Part shown: piece by piece, positions 33,959 through 43,822 of the stretch
Layout: each line of letters begins with the position of its first letter
How positions within the stretch are numbered: position 1 is the first letter of the stretch
Assembly (NCBI RefSeq): GCF_002288305.1
Contig: NZ_CP016779.1
Location: 1,097,864 to 1,161,863 of the forward strand
DNA length: 64,000 bases
Source: Candidatus Nanopelagicus abundans
Lineage (GTDB): Bacteria > Actinomycetota > Actinomycetes > Nanopelagicales > Nanopelagicaceae
Reading direction: 5' to 3'
Program-made: the position numbers and the translations under genes
The notes under the pieces: generated by a model
Told to the model about the DNA's origin: nothing
Database searches by the model: none
The model's input: the letters and a program-made list of their open reading frames with translations, nothing else

Positions 33959-36025
33959 CTTGCAATCATCGCCTACCTACTTACAGTTACTGCTGTTGCA
34001 ATTTTCGCGCTACAAAGTTATAAATTATTTAAAAAGATTTCAGCAGGTCAATCTGATCCTTCTCGTTTTACTAATAAGAGTAAGCGTTTAAAAAACACCG
34101 TAGTTGAAGTTTTAACTCATACCAAAATGCTTAACTTTACTGCTTCAGGTATTGCCCACTGGTTTGTAATGGTTGGCTTCTTCGCACTCCTTGGCACACT
34201 AATTACTGCTTATGGGCAATTAGTTGATCCAGCATGGGCGCTGCCAGTTATTGGCCACTTTGTTGGATATGAATTTTTTGCAGAGTTAGTTGCTGCATTA
34301 ACTGGAGTTTCAATTGTTGCACTAATTGGAATTAGGCAAGTTACTAGATTTGTGAGAAAAGGCAGAGCTTCTAGATTTTATGGCTCTGGAAATAAGAAGG
34401 CTTATTATGTTGAGGCAACAATTTTAGTAATTGTGTTTTGTGTTATCGCACTTCGTGGTTTAGAGGGTGCATTACTAAACAAAGAAGCTTGGAATTGGCA
34501 TTACGCTTTTTCATACCCTGCTGTTGTATTTTTTAGTACCTATTCAGTTAATCAGATTGAAAATTTAATTCAAATAATTGCTTTCAGTAAAATCGCAGTT
34601 TCAATGATTTGGTTTATTGTGGTGGGATTAAATCTAAATATGGGAATCGCTTGGCATAGATTCTTAGCTCCATTTAATATTTTCTTTAAGCGAAATGCGA
34701 CGAGTGAAAATGCATTAGGTCCACTTCCTGTGATGCTCTCACACGGTAGCGAGATTAACTTTGAAGATCCAAAAGAGGATGATGTATTTGGAATTGGAAC
34801 TGCGGCTGATATCTCTTGGAAGGGTTTATTGGATATGGCTACCTGCACAGAGTGCGGAAGATGCCAATCCCAATGCCCAGCCTGGCACACTGAAAAACCG
34901 CTATCTCCAAAGCTTTTAATCATGGCAATGCGTGATCACGCACTAGCAAAGATTGGAACCGAGGCAGCGGGGACTGAAAAGATTGTTGGTAATAATCCAC
35001 ATGAGAACGCAATTTCATTAGATGTTTTATGGTCTTGCACAACTTGTGGCGCTTGTGTTGAAGAGTGCCCAGTTGATATTGAACATGTTGATCATATTGT
35101 TAACATGCGAAGGTTTCAAGTATTAGTTGAATCAGAGTTTCCAACAGAGCTTGGAAATACTTTCCGTAATTTAGAAAAAGCAGGAAATCCTTGGGGTGCT
35201 AACAGAGTAGATCGTGATGCTTGGATTAAAGAGGTAGATTTTCCAATAACTGTGATTGATTCAGTTATCCCAGATGATGTTGAGTATTTATTTTGGGTTG
35301 GCTGCGCAGGTGCGTATGAAGAGCGAGCTAAGAAAACTACTAAGGCAGTGGCTGAGTTGTTATATATGTCTGGAGTTACATTTGGTGTCTTAGGTAAGAA
35401 GGAGACTTGCACGGGAGATCCGGCAAGGCGAAGTGGTAATGAGTTTTTATATCAAATACTTTCTAGAGAAAATATTGAAACTTTGCAAGAGACATTTGGA
35501 ACTCGTGGGGTTAAAAAAGTAGTTGTTACCTGCCCGCATTGCTTCACAACTATTGGTCGAGATTACAAACAACAAGGTTTTGAATTGCAAATGGTTCATC
35601 ACACTCAGTTACTTAATCAATTAGTAAAAGAGGGTAAGTTAAAACCAATTGCACCAGATAAGGCTGATGCTAAGAAACTTACCTATCATGATCCTTGTTA
35701 TCTTGGCCGGCATAATCAAATTTATGAACCACCACGTGAATTACTTGAATCAGCTGGTGTTGAGGTAAATGAAATGCCAAGAAATCAAGAGCGTTCATTT
35801 TGTTGCGGCGCAGGGGGCGGGCGAATGTGGATGGAAGAAAAAATTGGTAGCCGAATTAATTTAAACCGAGTTGATGAAGCGATAGCAACTGGAGCCCAAG
35901 AGGTTGCAGTTGCCTGTCCGTTTTGTAGGGTGATGGTTTCAGATGGCATGGTTGCCCGGGATAGCTCAGTTGAGGTGCTTGATGTAGCTCAAATTATGCT
36001 GCGCAGCGTGAAGAGATTAGGTTAA
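33956..36025 (+). CDS. Membrane-bound (Fe-S) heterodisulfide-reductase-like protein
   Basis: A 689-residue fusion. The N-terminal 240 residues hold about six membrane helices, like the gamma/cytochrome b subunit of nitrate or heterodisulfide reductases. Two ferredoxin-type [4Fe-4S] motifs follow near residues 296-306 (CTECGRCQSQCP) and 362-373 (CTTCGACVEECP). Two CCG domains end the protein (WVGCAGAYEERAKKT...CTGDPARRSG...CPHCFTT and HDPCYLGRHN...SFCCGAGGGRMW...CPFCRVM). It resembles Rv0338c-type reductases. It probably links a cytoplasmic donor to the quinone pool; the partner is unknown. All cluster cysteines appear present. Confidence 0.92.
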   Translation: MLAIIAYLLTVTAVAIFALQSYKLFKKISAGQSDPSRFTNKSKRLKNTVVEVLTHTKMLNFTASGIAHWFVMVGFFALLGTLITAYGQLVDPAWALPVIGHFVGYEFFAELVAALTGVSIVALIGIRQVTRFVRKGRASRFYGSGNKKAYYVEATILVIVFCVIALRGLEGALLNKEAWNWHYAFSYPAVVFFSTYSVNQIENLIQIIAFSKIAVSMIWFIVVGLNLNMGIAWHRFLAPFNIFFKRNATSENALGPLPVMLSHGSEINFEDPKEDDVFGIGTAADISWKGLLDMATCTECGRCQSQCPAWHTEKPLSPKLLIMAMRDHALAKIGTEAAGTEKIVGNNPHENAISLDVLWSCTTCGACVEECPVDIEHVDHIVNMRRFQVLVESEFPTELGNTFRNLEKAGNPWGANRVDRDAWIKEVDFPITVIDSVIPDDVEYLFWVGCAGAYEERAKKTTKAVAELLYMSGVTFGVLGKKETCTGDPARRSGNEFLYQILSRENIETLQETFGTRGVKKVVVTCPHCFTTIGRDYKQQGFELQMVHHTQLLNQLVKEGKLKPIAPDKADAKKLTYHDPCYLGRHNQIYEPPRELLESAGVEVNEMPRNQERSFCCGAGGGRMWMEEKIGSRINLNRVDEAIATGAQEVAVACPFCRVMVSDGMVARDSSVEVLDVAQIMLRSVKRLG

Positions 36026-36076
36026 ATCACGCCCCATTCTCAGGAAACGCTCAGGGTAATAGATAATTATCATCTT

Positions 36077-36093
36077 GGAGGTGATACCAAATG
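36077..36093 (+). promoter_or_regulatory. Strong Shine-Dalgarno sequence of the response regulator
   Basis: GGAGGTGAT at 36077-36085 matches the anti-Shine-Dalgarno end of 16S rRNA over nine bases and sits 5 nt before ATG 36091. It is the strongest ribosome-binding site I noticed in the window, which stands out because many neighbours appear leaderless. Confidence 0.8.
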
Positions 36094-36834
36094 ACCACTC
36101 TTAAAGAAAGAGTTAGTAATAACGAAGAGTTAAATCAGACTACCCAAAGAATTTTGATAGTAGATGATGAGAACAGTATTAGTGAATTAATTGCCACCAG
36201 TTTAAAGTTTGTTGGCTTTGAAGTTAGAACTGCCGCCTCTGGAGCACAAGCTTTACAGATTGCGCAGGAGTTTAAGCCACATGCATTAATTCTTGATGTG
36301 ATGCTGCCTGATCAAAATGGGTTTGAAGTATGCAGGCAACTACGCAGTGAAGGACATGATGTTGGTGTTTTATTTTTAACAGCTAAAGACTCAACTGAGG
36401 ACAAGATCGCTGGACTAACAATTGGCGGGGATGATTATGTAACAAAGCCATTCTCACTTGAAGAGTTAGTAGCAAGATTACGCGCACTCCTTCGTCGCAC
36501 TGGCGCCACTGAGGTTATAGCTGATGAAGAGAAGATTCGTTTTGCAGATCTTGAGTTAGATGAAGCAACTCACGAGGTTCGCAGAGCTGCAAATTTAATT
36601 GATCTCTCACCAACTGAGTTTTTACTACTTAGATATCTAATGATTAATGCTGACCGTGTTGTTAGTAAGTCACAGATATTAGATCATGTCTGGCAGTATG
36701 ACTTTAGAGGCGATATGGGAATTGTTGAAACCTATGTTTCCTACCTTCGTAAAAAGATTGATGTTTATGAGCCGGCCCTAATTCACACTGTTAGAGGGGT
36801 GGGATACCGCCTGCGGTTGCCAGCAAGTAAGTAA
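36091..36834 (+). CDS. OmpR-family response regulator
   Basis: A 247-residue regulator. The receiver domain has the acidic pair in VDDENSISE, the phospho-acceptor aspartate in ALILDVMLPDQNGFEV, and the lysine in GGDDYVTKPFSLEEL. The winged-helix domain covers residues 145-245 (LSPTEFLLLRYLMINADRVVSKSQILDHVWQYDF...VETYVSYLRKKID...TVRGVGYRL). It is paired with the histidine kinase 17 nt downstream. It resembles actinobacterial PrrA/MprA/TcrA-like regulators. The stimulus is unknown. Confidence 0.95.
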   Translation: MTTLKERVSNNEELNQTTQRILIVDDENSISELIATSLKFVGFEVRTAASGAQALQIAQEFKPHALILDVMLPDQNGFEVCRQLRSEGHDVGVLFLTAKDSTEDKIAGLTIGGDDYVTKPFSLEELVARLRALLRRTGATEVIADEEKIRFADLELDEATHEVRRAANLIDLSPTEFLLLRYLMINADRVVSKSQILDHVWQYDFRGDMGIVETYVSYLRKKIDVYEPALIHTVRGVGYRLRLPASK

Positions 36835-36851
36835 TTGATCACAATTATCAG

Positions 36852-38333
36852 ATGAATTCTGCGTTAAGTCGGGTGCGCACACCACTCTCACTTTGGTCAC
36901 TGCGTAACCGACTTATCCTAGCTTCAGTTGTTTTAACCAGCCTTGCAATTATTGCCTCAGATTTTGCTGCAAATGCCGCTCTTCGCTCTTACTTAATCTC
37001 GCAAGTTGATTTGCAATTAAATAATATCTCTAGCACCTCCCTAACTAGATTAGATCGCGCAGGTATAGCACCTCTTATTAAAGAGGATGAGGACGCCCCA
37101 TTTAAAATTTTTGAACCACTGCGTGGTGTTCCAACTTCAACTTCACTTACCTTATTAGATGTTGATGGAAATTTAATTGGTCAAGTAGGTGGTGAGTTAG
37201 GTGGAAAAAACTTTGCTGTTACTGGATTAAAAATTGAACAGGTAGCTAAGTATAAAAATAAACCGTTCACTATTGATGGCGAAGATGGTAAACCAGATAT
37301 CAGAGCCCTTGCCCAGGTGCTACCTACTGGCATGGGAATTGTGATTGTGGCTAACTCACTTGAAGATGTTGATAAAACTTTAACCCAGCTTAGATTTTTA
37401 TTTTTAGTATTAGGAGTAATTGCGCTATTAGCTATTGCTTTAGTTTCTCGTTGGATTATTGCTATTGGACTTAAACCACTTGAAAAAGTTGAAGAAACTG
37501 CGGAGGCGATTGCCGCCGGTGATTTATCTGCTCGTCTGCCAGCAGCAAAGCCAGATACAGAAGTTGGCCGGTTAACAACCTCTCTTAACACCATGCTTGG
37601 GCGAATCGAAGAGTCATTCACAATTCGAGTTGAAAGTGAATCAAAGTTACGCAGATTTGTTGCTGACGCATCCCATGAACTTCGCACACCACTTACAGCA
37701 ATTCGTGGCTTTGCAGAACTTCATAGGCAAGGTGCGGTTATTGGAGAAGATAAAACCAAGGAATTAATTAATCGAATTGAACGAGAGTCAATTCGAATGA
37801 GCACATTAGTTGAAGATTTATTACTACTAGCAAGGCTTGATCAATCGCGTGAATTAGCTAATGATCCAGTTGATTTAAATACATTAATTACTGAAGTTAT
37901 TACTTCCGCTAGGGCTGCTGGGCCTAATCACCCGATTGAATTAAGGATGGGAAGTGAAGAAATATTTGTACTAGGAGATTCACAGCGCATTCACCAAGTA
38001 CTCGCTAACTTACTTGCAAATGCTCGTACTCACACACCGGTGGGAACAAAGATTATTATTTCAGTCCAGCAAGGTGTTAATGAAACTAGCGTAGAAGTTT
38101 CAGATCATGGACCTGGCTTATCAATACCAGATCAAGAGCGAATATTTGAGCGATTTTATCGAGCAGATCCAGCGCGAGTTAGAAATACAAATTCCGCAAA
38201 TACAAATGAAGGAAGCGGACTTGGTTTATCAATTGTTGATGCGGTAATGAAGGCACATGGTGGATATGTGAGTGTTAAATCAGAATTAGGGCAAGGATCA
38301 ACTTTCACCTTGCACTTTTTAAATCAAGAGTAA
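36852..38333 (+). CDS. Sensor histidine kinase
   Basis: A 493-residue membrane kinase. Helix 1 is near residues 20-40, with an extracytoplasmic loop to about 175 and helix 2 near 176-200. A HAMP linker follows (LKPLEKVEETAEAIAAGDLSARL). The H-box is FVADASHELRTPLTAIRGFAEL. The ATPase motifs are LLANARTHTP (N), SDHGPGLS (G1), FERFYRADP (F) and GSGLGLSIVDAV (G2). It phosphorylates the preceding response regulator. The extracellular part of about 130 residues is the probable sensor; its ligand is unknown. Confidence 0.95.
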   Translation: MNSALSRVRTPLSLWSLRNRLILASVVLTSLAIIASDFAANAALRSYLISQVDLQLNNISSTSLTRLDRAGIAPLIKEDEDAPFKIFEPLRGVPTSTSLTLLDVDGNLIGQVGGELGGKNFAVTGLKIEQVAKYKNKPFTIDGEDGKPDIRALAQVLPTGMGIVIVANSLEDVDKTLTQLRFLFLVLGVIALLAIALVSRWIIAIGLKPLEKVEETAEAIAAGDLSARLPAAKPDTEVGRLTTSLNTMLGRIEESFTIRVESESKLRRFVADASHELRTPLTAIRGFAELHRQGAVIGEDKTKELINRIERESIRMSTLVEDLLLLARLDQSRELANDPVDLNTLITEVITSARAAGPNHPIELRMGSEEIFVLGDSQRIHQVLANLLANARTHTPVGTKIIISVQQGVNETSVEVSDHGPGLSIPDQERIFERFYRADPARVRNTNSANTNEGSGLGLSIVDAVMKAHGGYVSVKSELGQGSTFTLHFLNQE

Positions 38334-38337
38334 TTAG

Positions 38338-38916
38338 TTATTCAATCTTGCTTTTGTGAAAGTTAAGCCAAGATTTAGAAGGCGTTGGTCCGCGCTGTCC
38401 TTGATAGCGTGATCCATAAACAGCTGAGCCATATGGGTGTTCAGCTGGTGAAGATAATTTAATTAAACAGAGTTGACCAATTTTCATTCCTGGAAATAAT
38501 TTAACTGGCAAATTTGCAACATTTGAAAGCTCTAATGTTATGTGTCCTGAAAATCCTGGATCAATAAATCCAGCTGTTGAATGAGTTAGTAATCCCAATC
38601 TACCTAATGAAGATTTACCTTCAAGGCGTCCTGCAATGTCATCGGGCAAAGTTATAACTTCATAAGTACTTGCTAATACAAACTCTCCTGGATGCAGAAT
38701 AAAATGTTCATCACTTGAAACTGCTACCTCACGAGTTAGCTCTGCTTGTTCAATTGAAGGATCTATAACTGAGTACTTATGATTTTCAAAGACTCTAAAA
38801 AATCGATCTAGCCTGACATCAACACTTGATGGTTGCACCATCGCGTCGGTAAAGGGCTCAACCTTTACGCGCCCAGCGGTGATCTCTGCCTTAATATCGC
38901 GATCACTTAGCAGCAC
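38338..38916 (-). CDS. dcd: dCTP deaminase
   Basis: A 192-residue trimeric nucleotide deaminase that supplies dUTP or dUMP for thymidylate. [15 protein letters not shown] and [19 protein letters not shown] start the fold. The active-site region is [37 protein letters not shown], with the conserved S-S-x-G-R and the glutamate of HITLELSN. The C-terminal [19 protein letters not shown] closes over the site. In actinobacteria this enzyme is often bifunctional (dUMP-forming); sequence reading alone does not settle this. The GTG start has TAGGGT 8 nt upstream. Confidence 0.93.
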   Translation of the reverse strand: MLLSDRDIKAEITAGRVKVEPFTDAMVQPSSVDVRLDRFFRVFENHKYSVIDPSIEQAELTREVAVSSDEHFILHPGEFVLASTYEVITLPDDIAGRLEGKSSLGRLGLLTHSTAGFIDPGFSGHITLELSNVANLPVKLFPGMKIGQLCLIKLSSPAEHPYGSAVYGSRYQGQRGPTPSKSWLNFHKSKIE

Positions 38917-39008
38917 AATCGCTGACCCTACCCCGAACTGCCCATTTCGGTTAGAAAAACCTACTCGCGGGTATTGATTAAGTTACTGATCAGTAGGATG
39001 CTTATCCC

Positions 39009-40835
39009 ATGGGCCATTACATAGCTAACCTGCGCGATATTGAGTTTTGTCTTTTTGATTTACTAGAGCGGGAAGAAATTTTAGGTAAATCAATTTATAA
39101 AGATTTAGACCGCCAGACTTCAATGGGAATGCTTGAAGAGGTTAAGCGAATGGCTGAAAATGATTTAGCTGCATCATTTGTTGATGGTGATCAACAAGGC
39201 GTTAAGTTTGATCCAGCTACAGGGGATGCAAAACTTCCTGAATCATTTAAAAAGTCTTATAAAACTTTTATGGATAATGAATGGTGGCGCATTGATGCTC
39301 CAGTTGAATTAGGTGGCACTTCAATCCCGCCTTCAATTCGTTGGGCAATTGCTGAAATGGTTTTAGGTTCTAACCCATCAATTCATATTTACGCATCCGG
39401 TACCGCATTCGCTCACGTTGCATATGTGTATGGAACTGAAGAACAAAAAAAGGTTGCAAAATTAATGGTTGATAAGCAATGGGGTGCAACCATGATGCTT
39501 ACTGAACCAGATGCTGGAAGTGATGTTGGAGCCGGTAGATCAAAAGCTGTGAAGCAAGCAGATGGAACTTGGCACATTACCGGTACAAAAAGATTTATTA
39601 CATCGGGTGATTCTGATCTTACTGAAAATATTGTTCACTTTGTTCTAGCACGTCCTGAAGGAGCAGTTGCCGGAACTAAAGGTTTAGATCTTTATATGAT
39701 TCCAAAGTTTATGTTTGATTTTGATACTGGAAAATTAGGAAAACGTAATGGTGTCTACGTTACAAAATTAGAACACAAAATGGGATTAAATGTTTCAACC
39801 ACATGTGAAATGAATTTAGGTGAGAAAGAGCCAGCAGTCGGATACTTACTTGGTGAGGTCCATGATGGTATTGCCCAGATGTTTAAGGTTATTGAATACG
39901 CCAGAATGATGGTGGGAACAAAAGCTATTGCAACACTTAGCGCTGGTTACCAACAAGCACTTGCATATGCAAAAACTCGTGTGCAGGGACCGGATTTAAC
40001 TGTGGCTAAAGATAAGAACAGTCCTAGAGTTGAAATTATTAAACACCCAGATGTTAGAAGGTCTTTAATGACGCAAAAGTCATACTCAGAAGGAATGCGG
40101 GCGCTAGTTTTATATACCGCTTCCATCCAAGATGAATTTGCATTGGCGCAGGCAGATGGCTCTGATAAAGAGAGAATTGAAGACCTGCTTCTAATTAACG
40201 ATCTTTTGCTACCAATTGTTAAGGGCTATGGCAGTGAAAAGTCTTGGACATTACTTGGTACTGAATCTCTTCAAACCTTTGGTGGTTCAGGCTTTACCAC
40301 TGATTGGCCACTTGAGCAGTATGTAAGAGATGCCAAAATTGACACACTTTATGAAGGCACAACTGCAATTCAAGGATTAGATTTCTTCTTCCGTAAGATT
40401 GTTAGAGATCGCGGTCGATCAATCACACTTATTAGTAAAGATATTGCAAAGTTTGCTGCAAGTGGTGGGCACTTAGCTGAAGAAAAGAAAGCACTTCTTA
40501 GGGCGTTAGAGGATGTGCAAGCAATGATCGGGCACATGGTAGGAGTTGCTATGGCTTCTCAGGAAGATCCAAAAGAAATTTATAAAGTTGGTCTAAATAC
40601 TTCTAGATTATTAATGGCAACTGGTGATCTAATAATTGCCTGGTTACTTCTTCGCCAAGCAGATATTGCTCAAAATAAACTAGCTAATGCTGGACGTGAT
40701 ACTGAGTTTTATAATGGAAAGATTGCCTCCGCTAAATTCTTTGTTCGTTCTGTTCTTCCTCATATTTCAATTGAGCGAGCAGTTGTTGAGTCTGAAACTG
40801 GTGAGATTATGAATATTGCTGAGGCTGCTTTTTAA
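39009..40835 (+). CDS. Acyl-CoA dehydrogenase (FadE5-like)
   Basis: A 608-residue flavoenzyme, longer than typical 380-residue acyl-CoA dehydrogenases because of a C-terminal helical domain, as in mycobacterial FadE5. FAD and substrate motifs include MMLTEPDAGSDVGA and WHITGTKRFITSGD. The C-terminal catalytic base is the glutamate of DTLYEGTTAIQGLDFF. It catalyses the first step of beta-oxidation with broad chain-length range in the family. TAGGAT at 38994-38999 lies 9 nt before the ATG, giving an almost leaderless transcript. It is not linked to sdh here, although FadE5 is close to Sdh1 in mycobacteria. Confidence 0.92.
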   Translation: MGHYIANLRDIEFCLFDLLEREEILGKSIYKDLDRQTSMGMLEEVKRMAENDLAASFVDGDQQGVKFDPATGDAKLPESFKKSYKTFMDNEWWRIDAPVELGGTSIPPSIRWAIAEMVLGSNPSIHIYASGTAFAHVAYVYGTEEQKKVAKLMVDKQWGATMMLTEPDAGSDVGAGRSKAVKQADGTWHITGTKRFITSGDSDLTENIVHFVLARPEGAVAGTKGLDLYMIPKFMFDFDTGKLGKRNGVYVTKLEHKMGLNVSTTCEMNLGEKEPAVGYLLGEVHDGIAQMFKVIEYARMMVGTKAIATLSAGYQQALAYAKTRVQGPDLTVAKDKNSPRVEIIKHPDVRRSLMTQKSYSEGMRALVLYTASIQDEFALAQADGSDKERIEDLLLINDLLLPIVKGYGSEKSWTLLGTESLQTFGGSGFTTDWPLEQYVRDAKIDTLYEGTTAIQGLDFFFRKIVRDRGRSITLISKDIAKFAASGGHLAEEKKALLRALEDVQAMIGHMVGVAMASQEDPKEIYKVGLNTSRLLMATGDLIIAWLLLRQADIAQNKLANAGRDTEFYNGKIASAKFFVRSVLPHISIERAVVESETGEIMNIAEAAF

Positions 40836-40875
40836 AAATTTAGGAAAACTTTTTCTCTTAATGTAGGGTGTTAGT

Positions 40876-41796
40876 ATGAAACACCGCGCAGAATTTTTTA
40901 TGATAACAGCTGCAATGGGATTTGCTGTCGGTGGTGTGGCAGCTAAAGTATTGCGGGAAGCAGATTTAGATGCTTTTAGACTGACCCAAATACGCATAAC
41001 ATCTGCGGCCTTAATTTTATTAATTATTACCCTTCTTAAAGGAAAAAAACAACTCTATGTAAAAAAAAGTGAAATTAAAGATTTAGTTCTATTCGGTGTC
41101 ATTGGAATAGCGGTTGTAAATTCATTTTATTATTTTGCTTTAAAATATTTATATGTCTCAGTTGCTTTAATTATCGAATTTACCGCACCTATTTGGATTG
41201 CATTATATTTACGGTTTGTAAAAAAGAAAAATATCTCACTCACTGCATGGGTAGGAATTATCTGTGCCTTCCTAGGATTAGTACTTATTTCTCAGATCTG
41301 GAGTGGAAAATCTCTTCATCCACTAGGTGTTATTGTTGCAATTTTAGACGCGCTTGCACTTGCATACTATTTCTTAGCCGCCGATCGACTTGGCCAAACT
41401 AGAAGCAGCCTCTCACTTATTACTTGGGGAATGGGTGTTGCAACAATCTTTTGGGCAATAGCTTTTCCGTGGTGGAATTTTCCGTTTGAGTTTCTTACTC
41501 AAAGCTTTTCCTTATCTGGTGACCTCTCTGGATATAGCGCACCCGGTTGGGCATTAATACTTTGGATAGTTGTGACCGCAACTGTTATCCCATACTTACT
41601 AACTGTGGCAGCTATTAGAGAGTTATCAGCAAGTACAAGTAGTGTTATTGGCATGATTGAGCCAATTTTTGCAGGCGTAATTGCTTGGTGGTTATTAAAT
41701 GAAGCATTTACAAATATCCAACTCATAGGATGTGCTGCGGTGTTAGTTGGTATATATCTAGCCGATAAGGCCCGTCGAGGAGTGAGTAAAGCATGA
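40876..41796 (+). CDS. EamA-family (DMT) transporter
   Basis: A 306-residue membrane protein with about ten helices and two EamA repeats (residues 7-140 and 150-295). FFMITAAMGFAVGGVAAKVLREADLDAFRLTQIRITSAALILL begins the first repeat. The end is typical (SVIGMIEPIFAGVIAWWLLNEAFTNIQLIGCAAVLVGIYLA). It probably exports or imports a small metabolite; the substrate is unknown. Its stop overlaps the start of the carbonic anhydrase gene (ATGA at 41793-41796), so the two are coupled and may be linked in function. Confidence 0.9.
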   Translation: MKHRAEFFMITAAMGFAVGGVAAKVLREADLDAFRLTQIRITSAALILLIITLLKGKKQLYVKKSEIKDLVLFGVIGIAVVNSFYYFALKYLYVSVALIIEFTAPIWIALYLRFVKKKNISLTAWVGIICAFLGLVLISQIWSGKSLHPLGVIVAILDALALAYYFLAADRLGQTRSSLSLITWGMGVATIFWAIAFPWWNFPFEFLTQSFSLSGDLSGYSAPGWALILWIVVTATVIPYLLTVAAIRELSASTSSVIGMIEPIFAGVIAWWLLNEAFTNIQLIGCAAVLVGIYLADKARRGVSKA

Positions 41797-42284
41797 GTGA
41801 GTTTGATGATCTATTTGCAGCAAATAATGATTTTGTTAAAGATTTTAAGTCCCAGGATCTAACAGGCGCTGCTAAAAAAGGTTTAGCAATTATTACCTGT
41901 ATGGATTCTCGCATTGACCCACTTCGGATAGTTGGTATGAAAGCAGGGGATGCAAAAATATTAAGAAATGCTGGTGCTCGGGTAACAGAGGATGTGCTTA
42001 GAACATTAATCCTTGCAACAAATCTACTTAATGTAACCAGAGTTTTAGTAATGCCGCATACTGATTGCAGAATGGCAAGTGGAACTGAAGATCAAATTCA
42101 TGCAGCTATCTTCGAAAAAAGCGGTATTGATACTAGAAGTATTGAGATTAGAACAGTTACTGATCAATTAGCAGCATTAAAATCTGATTTAATTAGAATT
42201 GAACAATTTCCACTTTTGCCAAAAAATATTTCACTAGTTGGTGCTATTTATGATGTAAAGAGTGGAAAACTTACAAAAATTTAA
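41793..42284 (+). CDS. Small beta-class carbonic anhydrase
   Basis: A 163-residue enzyme that interconverts carbon dioxide and bicarbonate. Zinc ligands are the cysteine of IITCMDSRIDP and the histidine and cysteine of MPHTDCRM. The C-M-D-S-R dyad is intact, and ILRNAGARVTEDVLRTLILA follows the family. The short form resembles Rv1284. It is co-transcribed with the EamA transporter and overlaps its end by 4 nt. The stop shares TTAA with the convergent dnaB. Confidence 0.93.
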   Translation: MSEFDDLFAANNDFVKDFKSQDLTGAAKKGLAIITCMDSRIDPLRIVGMKAGDAKILRNAGARVTEDVLRTLILATNLLNVTRVLVMPHTDCRMASGTEDQIHAAIFEKSGIDTRSIEIRTVTDQLAALKSDLIRIEQFPLLPKNISLVGAIYDVKSGKLTKI

Positions 42285-43681
42285 GTGTCTTTAATAAACT
42301 TTTCATTTGTAGTAAAGGTTGCAGCCATATCGGTAAATCTAGCAAGGTGTAATTGGGCTGAAACCACAATGGTTCTAGTTGGACCGTTTCGATGCTTTGC
42401 CACAATTAAGTCAGCCTCACCTGATCTATTTTGGGAATCATATAAATCCTCACGGTGAAGCAAGATAACCACATCAGCATCTTGCTCGATCGATCCTGAT
42501 TCACGTAGATCTGAAAGCATTGGTTTTTTATCTGAACGTTGTTCTGGTGAACGATTTAACTGAGAGATAGCAACAACTGGCACATTTAGCTCTTTTGCTA
42601 ATAACTTTAATTGACGAGAAAACTCTGAAACCTCTTGCTGACGATTTTCAACTCGTTTACCACTAGTCATAAGTTGTAAATAATCAATCACAATTAGCTT
42701 TAGATCATGGCGCTGCTTAAGACGGCGTGATTTAGCCCTTATTTCCATCAGTGAAAGATTTGGAGAATCATCAATAAACATCGGTGCATCTGAGATCTCA
42801 CCCATTCGCCGTGCCATTCTTGCCCACTCTTCTTCACTTAATCTTCCTGATCTGATGTTGTTAAGTGGCACTCTTGCCTCCGCAGAAAGCATTCTCATAG
42901 TGATTTCAGATCTGCTCATTTCGAGAGAAAAAATTACGGAAGTCTCACGTTTATGTATTGAAGCATGGCGAGCGATATCTAAACCAAGTGTTGATTTACC
43001 AACCGCCGGACGCGCCGCCAACACGATCATGTTTCCAGGATGAAAACCATTTGTTAACGCATCTAAATCTTTAAAGCCAGTTTTAACACCTTGCCCAGTT
43101 ACGCCAGCAGCAATTTTTTCTATTTCATCATAAGCCTCTGGCATTAATTGAGATAGTTGAACATAATCATCTGATTCACGTCGCTCTGTTACTGCAAAAA
43201 CTTCTGCTTGTGCTTGATCAACGGCGTCATCTACTTCACCCTCATCGGTGTAACCAAGTTGCACAATCTTGGTACCTGCTTCAACAAGACGCCTCATAAT
43301 TGCGCGCTCACGAATTATCTTTGCGTAGTAACCAGCATTAGCAGCGGTTGGTACGGATGAGATAAGCGTGTGTAGATACGGCGCTCCACCTGCTCTTACT
43401 AAATCACCACGTTTTGTTAATTCAGCTGAAACTGTTACTGGATCTGCTGGTTCACCTCTGCCATATAAATCTATGATTGCGTCATAAATTAATTCATGTG
43501 CTGGGCGGTAGAAATCTCGCTCTCTTAATATTTCAACTACATCACTAATTGCATCCTTTGATAACAGCATTCCACCTAAAACAGATTGTTCAGCAATTAC
43601 ATCTTGTGGTGGTGTGCGCTCAAACTCAGCTGCGCTATTACGGGTGCGGCTAGAGTTGTTTGGGAACTCGGCGATACTCAT
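42281..43681 (-). CDS. dnaB: Replicative DNA helicase DnaB
   Basis: A 466-residue hexameric helicase that unwinds the replication fork. The N-terminal domain begins PPQDVIAEQSVLGGMLLSKDAI. The RecA-like C-terminal domain has Walker A (AARPAVGKSTLGLDIARHA), Walker B (LIVIDYLQLM) and the arginine finger region (LLHREDLYD...IVAKHRNGPTRTI). The length is that of an intein-free protein, whereas several actinobacterial dnaB genes carry inteins. It is downstream of rplI on the same strand, but a terminator and a 300-bp gap with DnaA-box-like sites separate them. Confidence 0.97.
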   Translation of the reverse strand: MSIAEFPNNSSRTRNSAAEFERTPPQDVIAEQSVLGGMLLSKDAISDVVEILRERDFYRPAHELIYDAIIDLYGRGEPADPVTVSAELTKRGDLVRAGGAPYLHTLISSVPTAANAGYYAKIIRERAIMRRLVEAGTKIVQLGYTDEGEVDDAVDQAQAEVFAVTERRESDDYVQLSQLMPEAYDEIEKIAAGVTGQGVKTGFKDLDALTNGFHPGNMIVLAARPAVGKSTLGLDIARHASIHKRETSVIFSLEMSRSEITMRMLSAEARVPLNNIRSGRLSEEEWARMARRMGEISDAPMFIDDSPNLSLMEIRAKSRRLKQRHDLKLIVIDYLQLMTSGKRVENRQQEVSEFSRQLKLLAKELNVPVVAISQLNRSPEQRSDKKPMLSDLRESGSIEQDADVVILLHREDLYDSQNRSGEADLIVAKHRNGPTRTIVVSAQLHLARFTDMAATFTTNEKFIKDT

Positions 43682-43822
43682 CTAAAAAGTCTCCCATCTG
43701 CCACTGACAAATAAAGTAAAACTATTTAAAATCCCTAATTTTACGCTCAGGAGGTAAAGATATTCCTATCTTCACTCCTTCGGTAATAAGTGATCTAACC
43801 CTGTGCGCTCACCTGTGAAGAG

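Noticed and set aside
42281..43681. Intein in dnaB
   Set aside because: Actinobacterial dnaB genes sometimes carry inteins, but this protein is 466 residues with contiguous helicase motifs.
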